From Fragilaria crotonensis (Eukaryota > Bacillariophyta > Fragilariophyceae > Fragilariales > Fragilariaceae), in the NCBI GenBank assembly GCA_022925895.1, contig JAKSYS010000380.1:1-59155 (forward strand): DNA of 59,155 nucleotides. Reading direction: 5' to 3'. Below are positions 45,112 through 55,049 of this stretch, piece after piece. Each line of letters begins with the position of its first letter. The stretch's first letter is position 1. The notes beneath the pieces were generated by a model that was not told where the DNA came from, did not search any database, and saw only the letters and a list, made by a program, of their open reading frames with translations. The position numbers and the translations under genes are program-made.

Positions 45112-46639
45112 TCCGCTCGGGCTGAATGACTGGTCATGTGTCAGTCGGAGTTTCTCTATTGAATTTCCTTTCGTCGATCGACGTCTGCGCGACCATCCCC
45201 AGAGGCGCGACCTCGCATCCCTTGATCTCTAAGGCGGCTTCTCGCGGCAGTGGTAGCTGCCAACCCTTGAGGCTTCGTCCTTCAGCATGGATATCAACTT
45301 TGCCTCGTGGCCTCGGGCCGATTTGTGATTGCCGCGAGCTAAGTTGGCGCGCACGTCCGCGAGGCGGTCAGAATCCGAGATCTCGCGAAGCGGGAACTCG
45401 GCCCTTCGAGATGCGCTCCTGAAAACGCGGCCAGAGGGTGGGCGGACAGGAGCGGGGCGAGAAGTTGGTGGGGCGAAACTCGGATCCCGGCGTCAGGGCG
45501 CTGAACGGCTGGGCCCGAAGGGCGGCGTCGAGGTCGAGGGCGTACCGTTTGAGCACCGCGAGGTTGTGGCGGGCGGCGTCGTGCGTCCAGTCGAAGCGAA
45601 ACTCCGTCGCGTGGGTGCGCGGTTGGCCGGAGTGCAAAATAGTGGCAAGGGCATCGGCCAGGCGTGGTTCGGGAGTCGGGAACGGCGAGTCGACGTTCGG
45701 GAGCGGGATCGTCGGCAATGGCACCAACGATGGGAACTTACCGGGAAGCGGGCGTGGCGTGTCTGCGAGGGCTGATGTCGGCGCGTCGTGGGCGTCTCCG
45801 GGCGACAATGCGCGCGCCACGGAGTGGTCGGTCGGTGGCGAGTCGAGGGCGGAGCGTAGCGCTCCAGGCCCGACTTCGTTTCGTGACGGGTCGTCGCGGG
45901 CTGGCGAGAGATGCGGGGCGTCGGCGACGTGGCGGGGGCGAGAAGGTTCGTGCGCGTGGGTTCCCGCGGACTGTCTCGGGCGGCAGATTCCGATAAAGTC
46001 CGGGGCGTCCTACGTGGCGTCTGTTGTGGAACTCGGCCGTCGACCGTTCCTGGTCGAACGCCCATTGCGACGGCTGTGCGACGAAGGCGGGCTGGAAGTA
46101 AGCAGATGCAGAGGGTCCTAATTTTGTTTTCTTGCTGGGCGGCGTCGCGTCGGACGAGGGGCGGCGCATGCGCGCCCGGCACTGCTCTATCCACGCTCGT
46201 ACGGCGGTCGTCTGTTCGGTCGTGAGGGCGACGTGCGAGGCGCTCAAGAAACAGCTCTTGACGCACTTCCCGTTTAGGTGCCACCTGCAGCACATGTTCG
46301 GGATCGGTCCACTTCGGACGTGATCGAGGAACACCTGCCAAGTGTCGTTCGCGTCTCTCGGGAAAAGGTCCTGCTGTGGGTTTGTGACTGCGTCCGCGGG
46401 TTGCCCGCGACGTCCGGCTCGAGCGCTCCCGGCGGCGGCTACAGGCTGCGAGTCGCCCTTTTGGTCGACTCCACGTCCCAGCCGCTCCTTGAGGAAGTCG
46501 CAGGCCGGGAAGACAAAGGCGCCGTCCTCCAACTGCTGCCGGGTGGACCTGAATTCTAGGAGTGCTGGGTTGATCTCGTCCTCGTGTTCGACTCCAGCGC
46601 AGAGAACTAGGTATTGTTGCATGCGTTTTCGATGAACCA

Positions 46640-48336
46640 ACCTAACCTGCACGCGGCTGAGGGTCAGCGTGCGCTAGCTGGCGGAGCGTCGCCAGTGTGG
46701 AGCCGACCGCCCTGGTCAGGAAACGGCTCCACTCGTCCAACATGTGTGTGAGCGGGGAATTGGCTCCGAAAAGGAGCTCCAGCACTCCGCTCATGTTCTC
46801 GATAAGCCGCGCGAGTTCGTGAAAATCTTTCGGCACCGTGAAGTTGAGTTTTGTCATGCTCTTGATGTCCTTCTCCGAGAAGCCCGTGGTCGTGTCGGTC
46901 GTCTTGAGTTGCATTTGCACAAGGGTGCTGGCGTGATCAGAGGCTTCTCGCCCGATCGCTGCTGCTCGGGCGAACGTCTGGGGACCGCAACAGAAGAGGC
47001 TGAAGGCCCTGGCCGGTCAGGTGTGTCGGCCGTGAAAGAAGCGGTGCGGATTGCGGCGCAGAAGCCCATGGGAATGAACGCGTCTCGACCTTTGGTGTTC
47101 CTCAAGAAGTGGTGGATGTGGTTTTGTACGTAGGCCACGTTGCTAAGCGTCAGGATGTCCGAGAAAGACTGGACCGGGCGGCTGCGAATCATCCTGTCGG
47201 CGTCCCTTTCGGACACGAAAAGGACCATTCGTTTCGTCGACGGCGGGAAAGAGTCAAAGCCTGTCTTCGACGTTTGGGGGGGACGAGGTCGCTGCGTTTG
47301 CTGCCTGTCGCTCCAGTAACGTTGACAGGTTTCGAATGGCGTCCTCTGTGCGTCCTGGCGTGCTGGCATGGTCGTCCGTCCGAATGAGGCTCCTAGCTCT
47401 GACCGCCAGATGCTTGAGGTGTAGCGATTTCGCCCATTCGTCCGATCGTTTGGAGTATGCGTTTGATGCCGCCACCCCCTCGCTTTGTCGGTCCCGGGGT
47501 CCTCCTCGAGTTTACCGCTACGCTGAGGACCCACCGCGGGATGTAAGAGGCTGCCTCCGCGCGGATGGTTGCTCTGGACGGGTCTGGGTCCTCGCTCGCT
47601 CTCTGTTTAATGGCGTTGACGATCAGTAGGGCGAGCTCCTCTGGCGCGGTGACGTAAGTGTCCATGATGGCGGCTGCGATGAAGGCCGGCACCGGGACGG
47701 TGGGCTTCATCGTGAACCCGACGACCGTGACGTCGTCTGTGTCGTCCTCGCTCGCTTCGACTGGCTTGCTTGGCTTCGCCCGGTGCTTCGTTCCGCTTCC
47801 TTTCTTCGGTCGTCCTCTGGTTGCAGTCGGCAGGGTGCCGGCTGGCTCGGCTTCGCGCGTGGCTCCGGTGCTGACGCCTGACACCTGGGCACGTGTCGTC
47901 AGAGATTCATTGATCGCCGCCAGTACGTCCGACGTAGAATTCCACGAGAGCATCCTCGACCAATCAAAAGGCGTTCCGATGTGTCGCTCTACGACCTGTT
48001 TCGTGTCGACCGCCATGGCGGCGGCGAAGCCGCCAGCCCCATCAGTGCCCAAAGGGCGTTCGTCCCGTCGTTGAGTCCATCGTCAGCGTCGTGGTGGAAG
48101 TGGTGAAAGAGTCGGATGACTCCGTGCGTGTTTACCATAAGGTGGGCGACTTCCGAGAGCACAAGTGTACGAATCCTGTAGAATTTGTACTGACCGAGTT
48201 CGTCTTCGAATTCAAAGCGCTGAGCTTTTCGACGACCTCCCACTGGTCGAGCTTCCTGAAAACGTCCAACCACGTCAAGGTCATCGTCATCGGTGAGCGA
48301 GCGTCGTCTGACCCCTCCATTGCGTCTGTGGTTCAA
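46640..48336 (-). pseudogene. Gag-like region of DIRS-like element
   Basis: Four frames in line: 47989-48336 (GRRKAQRFEFEDELGQYKFYR, a helical start), 47393-48052 (VDTKQVVERHIGTPFDWSRML, APEELALLIVNAIKQRASED), 46642-46920 (SEKDIKSMTKLNFTVPKDFHE, ARLIENMSGVLELLFGANSP), and 45738-46652 (FRSTRQQLEDGAFVFPACDF, then PNMCCRWHLNGKCVKSCFL, a Cys/His cluster that may bind nucleic acid). The C-terminal part is Arg/Pro/Ser-rich and runs toward the RT. No database family can be named. Confidence 0.55.
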
Positions 48337-48380
48337 GTCGGGTCGGGGGAGAGGCCAGATTAACTAGAGTAGTGTCTTTG

Positions 48381-48861
48381 TCGATTCGAGTTCGTTCGGA
48401 TTGTGAGCAATTTGTATCTTGTGTTGTGTTGTGTCGTGGTGTTCGTCTGTCTGTGTCTCGTGTTCGTCTGTCTGATGGCGACTGCCCGTCCTTTCCCGAT
48501 CTTCGGACATGCCAATCAGAAGGCGGAAAATGTTACAGTGACATATAAATGGTACAAGTTCACTATAATTGTTCCACCCCGTACTAAGTAATTTTGATGC
48601 GACAAGTTGCAAAATATTCTTACAATGTATGAGGTTTTATTTTTTAATCAATATATACTGTGGAATTGTAACATTTTGGTGTGATGTCCATATGTTTTTT
48701 TCCATGAATTGTTCTTGTGCCGGCGGATCAATAATTTATGTTCTATACAAGAAGATGATTGGGCTGTAATAGCTTATTTGCAAAGGTCACGTAATAATGT
48801 AAGTTGTGTTACTGGCCCGACATTCTTTAGTAGTAAAGCAGGAAGTATAAATCCGAATGTA
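48381..48861. other. Spacer between DIRS-like element and the accessory cluster
   Basis: AT-rich, no coding frame. TGTGTT and GTGTCT-rich repeats at 48410-48475 may belong to the DIRS end. This is the place to look for the left end of the cluster's element. Confidence 0.4.
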
Positions 48862-50459
48862 TTATAGAGAAATGCTACGTATGCATGATGCATTTATTGC
48901 ATCACATTTCGTTCCAAGCATCTTCATGTTCTTCATTAGCCTCCACCGTTGCCCGACGTGCCTGTTGACGCATATGTTTCTGCAAGACAAGTTGTCCTTT
49001 GGAGTTCCTTGCAAGTAGGTTAGTAACTCTTGCTCAGCAGCCTGCCCCTTGTCAGAGAGTCGATCGGCCATGATCTGCATGCAATTGATGTTAAATTTTC
49101 TGACACCTTCACGTGACCACCCTCCAAATTCCGCTTGTCCAACCTTCTTAGATGTATACTTGCCATGCATGCGTGGCATCTTAGCTGTCATTTCTGTTTT
49201 GGTACAGTTGTCCGAAAGGCGCATGCCACTTTTCCACATAATTTTCAAACAATAAAAGAGCAAATGCTTCATCACTAGTTGTGATATTCCCAGTGATGGT
49301 TCCCAGATATTTGGAATCTCTGTTGTTAAGTTTGCCAGCCACACAATCAATGAAGTTTTCAAAGAACCAGAAAAAGCGCACTTTTCGCGTGTGGTGGCAA
49401 AGTTGCGCATAGCACTGACTTCCTTGAGTGTATAAAAATCTGCGGTAAAATCACGCACGCCCAGGACATCATCGGTGGATACAATTCGACATTTGTCCAA
49501 CCAAATTAGATGTGCTGTAGAACCATCGGCAAAATGAGTTTTGTGTGGTTGGGCAGCGACCATGCTATGCAACTTACTTACCACTCACTATGTTGCCTCC
49601 GAGTTGGGCACACGTGCCTCGCTTTGTGTTGATAGCATCCATCATTGTAGAGCGATAAACATTGTAGAACCCTTTGAACTTGTCTTCATGCATTTGAAAC
49701 TCCATCATGGCAGTTTTGATTGCCATCGTGACCATTGTCTCATTAGTTGCAAACTTCAACTTTTTGAATAGCGTGTGATTGACAAACGTGTGGATGCGCT
49801 GCACTATATCCGGCTTATTCTTTGTCTTGGCTTTTCGATACGAGAGTGCTTTTGAAAACTGATCTTCCTCTGCTGTCACCAACAAGCAATAGGTGAGAAA
49901 TGTCAATGAAATCATGGAGGTTCTTCAGTGACTATCTCGTCGTTGGTACTTGCCATCATTTTCGAAAATGTTGTTATGGCATCCCGCGATGTCTTTGGCC
50001 ATGCCAAAGTTGCTGGTACTTATATCTGGCGTAACTTTGTGTTTTTTTGGAGCGTTCTGCCTCGCGCTGTTTTTCTTGAAGTTGTTTTCATCCTCGGCCA
50101 TTTCATCGTCATCGTCTTCGTCTGACGCAAAATCAACGTTTGCTAAAGTGTCCTCCGCGTCCTCTTCGTCATCTTCAAAGTTTTCATCCATGCTTGCCTT
50201 TTCTTCAGCCGCTGCTCTTTTGTTCTTGTTCTTCTCCATTTCAGCCATCAATTTGCGTTCTATAGAGTTCATGTGAAGCGAGACGGGCATTGCAGAGTTA
50301 GTCATTGTATTGATCTTCCAAAACCAAACAGGTCGCACAACAGTGAATAACACAACACATACTTTCTTCATTGCGCCTGTCGTTGATATGTGCTTGCTCC
50401 TCTGCCGTCAAAGCGTCAACCTTCTTCTTCTGCCTTAATGATCCTTGCCGTTTCGGCAT
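48862..50459 (-). CDS. Unknown protein with acidic linker and GGWSREG motif, three predicted introns
   Basis: I do not recognise the family. A model with four exons reads through. Exon 1 starts at 50459 (MPKRQGSLRQKKKV, basic). Intron 1 (50260-50362, 103 nt) has donor GTATGTG, a GACTAAC branch site and acceptor CTATAG. Intron 2 (49873-49932, 60 nt) has a weak donor GTCACT. Intron 3 (49515-49581, 67 nt) has the perfect donor GTAAGTAAG and acceptor TCTACAG. The phases agree at each junction. The product has an acidic linker (DDEEDAEDTLANVDFASDEDDDDE), a helical middle (FVNHTLFKKLKFATNETMV) and a C-terminal region GKYTSKKVGQAEFGGWSREGVRKFN. The GGWSREG motif recurs in proteins I associate with algal transposons, a weak recollection. 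Might be a DNA-binding or coat-like partner of the cluster. Confidence 0.55.
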
Positions 50460-50594
50460 CTTTGCTATTTTGTAAATTTATGAAGATTCGCGTATTATTC
50501 CTTTGGTTATATAATAGCAGGCCATGCCTTTGATCATGAAGATGTATAATACCATAAGACGAATTTGAATGGTATACTACATAGGTGTTTTGCT

Positions 50595-50612
50595 GATACA
50601 CCATGGTGTATC
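50595..50612. promoter_or_regulatory. Perfect 18-bp palindrome in divergent promoter
   Basis: GATACACCATGGTGTATC, its own reverse complement, lies 136 bases upstream of the 48862-50459 gene and 353 upstream of the plus-strand gene at 50965. It is a possible operator for a dimeric regulator; no binding protein is known. Confidence 0.4.
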
Positions 50613-50964
50613 TTCTTAGTACCTTTTGGGTCATGTCCTTAAGTAATCAGCATTCAAATTTAATAGGAATGTATATTTTTGCCACTCGGAACATATCGTG
50701 ACCCGTATAACAGCATCATTTTGGAAAGGCATTTTGTACCCATTATCATACGGAGGCGGTGTATCTCATGCGATTATAAACAATCATTTTTCGACAATTG
50801 TGATACCTAAAACAATGATGAGGAGCAGTAATGATGTATGTATGCATCACTATTCGGTAAGCCGTTTGGCGCTTGCGTTCGTTGTTTAAAAAGCATTTGC
50901 CACCACTTTCTTATTTTGTACTCCGTACGACCTATTGTGACTACGGAGTACTATTTATTTTGGT

Positions 50965-51543
50965 TTGCATGCAACCATGGAAGAAGAAAACCCTTTCTGC
51001 TGTGGCGAATGGACTCCAAAAGATCGAAACTACCCACCCACTGCCGCAATGCTTCCCCCAGTTATTGCCGAAGATGTGCATGATTACAACATGTTTCCTA
51101 TGCCGGATTGTGTGACCAACGCGCAAGAAATTGTCACATCCTGGCATGAAGATCATCGTCACCTGGTTGCGCACGCTATTGTGGCACAAAAGAAACATAA
51201 ATTTGGGAATCCTATGTCGCCTGCAGAAATGACGCTCATTCGCACTGAGGCCCGACAAAATTATGCAGTTGCCAAAGGGCTGCTGACTGTTTCCGAAGCT
51301 GCTCCGTTGTCTGTTTATGACATGTTTCCATTGCCGGCATACACTGCATTGGCCCTAGACATTATGCGCGATTGGCATCAAGACAAAGAAAACCTTCAAC
51401 TGCATGCCATGGCGGTTCAAAAACAGTACAACATTGTCTCGCCAATGTCTGTTGCGCAACGTGCCTTTGTAAAGAAATGTTCCGAGGACAACTATGCTTT
51501 TATTCAATTAGCATTTGTGGACTCCCAAGAAGATTGGTTGTAA
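50965..51543 (+). CDS. Small protein with two ~75-residue internal repeats
   Basis: No known family. After a short N-terminal region (with ENPFCCGEW), two repeats follow. Repeat 1 (about 39-115) starts YNMFPMPDCVTNAQEIV and repeat 2 (about 115-188) starts YDMFPLPAYTALALDIM. Both share the pattern Y-x-MFP-x-P, A-x-x-I, a WH-x-D, HA-x-x-x-QK, a P-M-S-x-A and an NYA near the end. The start may be 50974 (an ATG three codons in). It is the only plus-strand gene in an otherwise minus-strand set (48862-56476) and ends 38 bases from the convergent 51581 gene, so it belongs physically to the cluster. Single intact frame. Role unknown. Confidence 0.6.
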   Translation: MHATMEEENPFCCGEWTPKDRNYPPTAAMLPPVIAEDVHDYNMFPMPDCVTNAQEIVTSWHEDHRHLVAHAIVAQKKHKFGNPMSPAEMTLIRTEARQNYAVAKGLLTVSEAAPLSVYDMFPLPAYTALALDIMRDWHQDKENLQLHAMAVQKQYNIVSPMSVAQRAFVKKCSEDNYAFIQLAFVDSQEDWL

Positions 51544-51580
51544 TTCTTTTAAACTACCCACACAACGTCTAACCTCAGTA

Positions 51581-53492
51581 TTACTTTTTAATAGTTCTAC
51601 AATAAGCGGGCACAAGCGTCATTTTGGCCCTGAGTTTTTTCTGCTTGCCCATGTACCGAAATATGTATCCACGACGAAAGTCAATGAATGTGCTGGGTTG
51701 GTCTTCGGTCGAGGTGCAATAATCTAGGCCTTCCTGGCACAAAGGGACAGCAATCGTTTCATTCGCATCATATATGAACCCCCCATGGATAGTTATGGCA
51801 TGGCTGCAGTTACCATCTGACGCACTGAGGACCGCTAGGAACACACTTTTTTTGTCCAATTCTGTCCTCCAGTTAAAGACAAGCTTTTTGCGGTGCATCT
51901 CAATCCAGCTTGGCAGCACCTCCTTTGCATAGATTGCAACCTTCTCCAAAGCATTTACGGCTCCTCCAGCCACCCGTGTTTTTCCAAACTGTGCGATTTG
52001 CCTCGCTTCATCGATGAAACCTAAATTATGAAACGCTGAGGCCAATGAATTCGAAACGCACAGATCTTCACTGTTTCCTTGAACAAATTGTATTGTTGGA
52101 GCTCCACAGACCTTTAGGTGCGGATGGCGATGAAGCGAAGACACTTTGCAATCGCCAACTGGAATGTCCACAAACCCTTTTTTCGTCCGTCGTAGTTCCT
52201 CTAGGAATTTTGCAGAAAAGTTTTCCACCACCAATGGGTCAGTTTCACAGAGTTTTAATGTGTTCCCATCAGAAAATTTTACTCGCCAATGTGCGTCACT
52301 GACAACTTGTTTTTGTTTGTGCTGTTGTGTCGGCAGCCTTGAAGCAGCAAAAGCCTGACTAGAAGCATTGCGCTTTCCTGTCATCACCACATTTATAGTG
52401 GGCGCCTCTGCTCTCATTTTATGCACATCAAGAATGTACCGAGTTTGTCGGGCGACAAACTTTATCCGCCAAATTGTTCTGTCATGTACTTTCAGTTTCA
52501 TATCCAATGGGATGCTAACAAAACCATCGCTGTCCAGGTTTTTGGCATTCTTAACAGCATCCAATGTCATGCCAGCCCTGTCTTTTACCCAATCGTCTGT
52601 TACTTTGATTTCGTCTTTCACCGTTTTAAGGCGAACCTTATTTGGTTTCGTTTGGGTTGGCACCTTGTTCACTTGTTTGGTATTGTTTGCTTCTCTGATT
52701 ACCCGTTGGGATTCCACTCGCGCAACGAAAACGTTTCTTTTATTGTCGAACTTTATTCCCGTTACCGTTTCTGGTTCATGAAATGTTCTATCTTTTGGAA
52801 CAACAAAATATCCACCCTCCACATCCATATCCAGTATGTGTTGCAAAACGTCCTCAGCAAAGCCAGCTTCATGAAGGACCCATTCTTCAGGGACTTCAAA
52901 TTCATCTTCGCGTTTAACCCACATTACTTTCTTCGTCTGTTTGTCTTGTTGTTGATGCTGGTATGTGCATCGTGCAGTAAACTTGTTGGTTGACCTGTTG
53001 AATCGAACACCAGTAACCATTTGAGGATCGGTCAAAAGGAATTCTTTCTCAAATTGTTGTCGAAAATACCTTCTTTCTTTTTTCATTGCCGTTATCAAAT
53101 CTGAATAGTATTGTTTGATAATTGCTTTGTCCTTATCCGACTTCACCATTTTTTTGGCTTTCGCGTCCCAATTCGCCAAAGTAAGTCAAGTTCATGCTAT
53201 GTTCGGCATTAGAACTCCATTTCCATTCGACGAAGCGACTCTCCACATACTCAGCCATTGCGTCATTGTCAACACGCTTATTGCCCACACCCTTAAATGC
53301 TTTCCACTGTTTATGATAGTAAGACAATGCACCTTCTGACAATTCGCAGGCTCTTTCCACCGTTTCGGATTCCACCATCTGATTGTCTTTGTCATCGTCA
53401 TCTCCAAAGAACGACTTTGGGTCGCCCTTTGTTTTTTTTTCCAATTCGGCTTCCATGTGTTTGGTTCTAACTTTTCTGGTACATCTAACCAA
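51581..53492 (-). CDS. Repeat protein with putative Cys-His-Asp protease-like end
   Basis: The 532-codon frame (51581-53179) holds three repeats of about 80-105 residues. Each has an I/VxF start (VTGVRFNRSTNKF, VTGIKFDNKRNVF, IWRIKF) and a W-AG or F-x-K helix, ending in a GG/DG-F-V-x-(I/V)P-x-D turn. The C-terminal part has DLCVSNSLASAFHNLGF (C374), GNCSHAITIHGGFIYDANE (H460, D471), an order that fits a papain-like cysteine protease fold; this is inference. The frame 53133-53492 (GDPKSFFGDD, DNDAMAEYVESRFVEWKW) continues it upstream through a one-base shift near 53165, and another at a 9-T run (53432-53440 on plus) leads to the frame at 53192-53689. Probably one gene with the Ulp1 part at 53547-55049. 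I do not know a described protein with this layout. Confidence 0.55.
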
Positions 53493-53546
53493 ATAGGGGC
53501 GAGAACTTTTGTAACACCTTGTGCTCTCGTATTTGATGCATCGTCA

Positions 53547-55049
53547 TTAGCATTTGACGAGGATTTGTTTGGCACAATGCTTTTGCGCGCTTTTTTTCTT
53601 TCGTTTAGTGTTGAGAACACAACTTTGGAATCCAAAAAATGAATTCGGCTTTTGGTTAGCCAGCACTGTAGGTATCTTTCTGCCACCACTTTCCAATGTC
53701 CTCTTCCTGCCCGCAGATGGTGTTGAAGATATTGTGGGCGTCAGCATGGGCGGCTTGGGTTTTGTAATGGGGCCAACAGAGAGCAATCGCGCTTTCTTCG
53801 TTGAAGATACGTCCGAATCTGAATCAAACAGATTAAAAGTATCTGGTTCGTTTGCAATTGATGGTATCGTTTGTGATTGTTGTTGATTTTCTGACCGCGA
53901 TTTCTGTTCCTCAAATTCAAACAACAAATTCAAATTTACGGCGCCTTGCTGTGATTGTGAAACAAGTGTGGCGGTACTCATATTCAGCAATGATTCGGCC
54001 GCTGCCCTTCCTTTTTCCTTTATATTATGTTCGCCAGGGGACACGTCTTCCTCTCTGTCATTGTCGACTGGGAAACCGAGTGCACGCTTAACACGGAAAA
54101 AAGGTGCATCATGTTGCACCTTACCATACAACATTTGCTGTTTAATGGTTGCCTGGTGGTTAAATGCTGCCAAACGATCGATGAGTGTAAACCATTCTTT
54201 GCGAAGGACGGAGAGATAGTCTTCCTGCTTTAAAAGCTCAACATCATTGGTTTGAGAAAGCCTTTCTAGCATTTCTTTAGGAAATTTGATGTACGTTTCA
54301 TTTTCGTGTTCGCAGAATTGCAAATTTGTACCCTTGGCAGAAAACGACTCGCGAAAAGGTGAATAATCATTATGCTTGCTCTTGGTCACATTTTGCATTA
54401 TAATGGCAATTGCAGCAATGAGGCCGAACCCACAGTTGTACAAATCGTTTTGCTGTGGCAATGAAAAACCTTCCACCACTCGAACCGAAGGAAATCTTTC
54501 GGTACCCTTCAGCGAATGTTTCGACCCACTCTTGAATGGATCGAACCATAACATGCCGTCAGACCCTAGAGTTGCCAGCTGGTGGTGCTGCTTGATGCTG
54601 TACAAAAAGTTAAGAAACCATATCACGTCAAGAGAATCATGGTCACGTTTACCGTTGGGTTCGCTTGAACAATAACGAAAAAAGCATGGCTGTAACATAC
54701 TACTAGCTCTTTCTTCCTCCTTCATGTGAACAATGCTTCCCGCATTAAAAACAAAAACGCAATACCAATGCCGACCTGAGCACTTTGGGAAAACCAACAA
54801 TTTCTTCTCGAGCATTGTGGGATTCGGTTCAATCACATTTTTCAACAAAAGTTGGATGAGCTTGTTGTATTCCATTTCAATATCATCACCCATGCCGATG
54901 ATGCTTTTGTGTGGGCTCAGGTGACATGCTAAACATTTCTCGTGAACAGTTGCAGCATTGCCAATCGTCTCCACGAAACTCAATGGAATTACTGTGACGT
55001 CGTCCGCATATCTGCCATCAGAGAAAAGGATCGCCAGCATCATTTCCAT
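53547..55049 (-). CDS. Ulp1/SENP-type cysteine protease (C48-like)
   Basis: Peptidase that would cleave SUMO or a SUMO-like modifier. The catalytic set is visible: H94 in GRHWYCVFVFN, D138 in DHDSLDVIW, Q199/Q200 in LPQQNDLYNCG, C206 in NCGFGLIAAIAII. Following it are Ser/Thr/Lys-rich stretches and a basic end (TKRKKKSAQKHC). The frame ends within a 7-base T run (53591-53597 on plus); with one base fewer it would continue into 53192-53689 and on to the protease-like protein at 51581. Its start (55049) overlaps the end of the GNAT-like gene by ten bases. Ulp1-like proteases occur in several large eukaryotic DNA transposons. Confidence 0.72.
   Translation of the reverse strand: MEMMLAILFSDGRYADDVTVIPLSFVETIGNAATVHEKCLACHLSPHKSIIGMGDDIEMEYNKLIQLLLKNVIEPNPTMLEKKLLVFPKCSGRHWYCVFVFNAGSIVHMKEEERASSMLQPCFFRYCSSEPNGKRDHDSLDVIWFLNFLYSIKQHHQLATLGSDGMLWFDPFKSGSKHSLKGTERFPSVRVVEGFSLPQQNDLYNCGFGLIAAIAIIMQNVTKSKHNDYSPFRESFSAKGTNLQFCEHENETYIKFPKEMLERLSQTNDVELLKQEDYLSVLRKEWFTLIDRLAAFNHQATIKQQMLYGKVQHDAPFFRVKRALGFPVDNDREEDVSPGEHNIKEKGRAAAESLLNMSTATLVSQSQQGAVNLNLLFEFEEQKSRSENQQQSQTIPSIANEPDTFNLFDSDSDVSSTKKARLLSVGPITKPKPPMLTPTISSTPSAGRKRTLESGGRKIPTVLANQKPNSFFGFQSCVLNTKRKKKSAQKHCAKQILVKC

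Larger units (their letters stand above)
42230..48380 (-). mobile_element. DIRS-like tyrosine-recombinase retrotransposon, decayed, GC-rich
   Basis: All on the minus strand: a gag-like region (48336-46640), a reverse transcriptase and RNase H (45111-43650) and a tyrosine recombinase (43661-42588). This domain order is that of DIRS-type elements, which insert by recombinase instead of integrase. The whole segment is strikingly richer in G and C than its surroundings, and both strands show long open frames as a result. Most domains are broken by frame changes. Ends were set by the change of composition; no inverted or split direct repeats could be confirmed. Similar T/G-rich, TGTGT-like stretches at about 42255-42335 and 48410-48475 may be remains of the terminal repeats. 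Confidence 0.75.
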
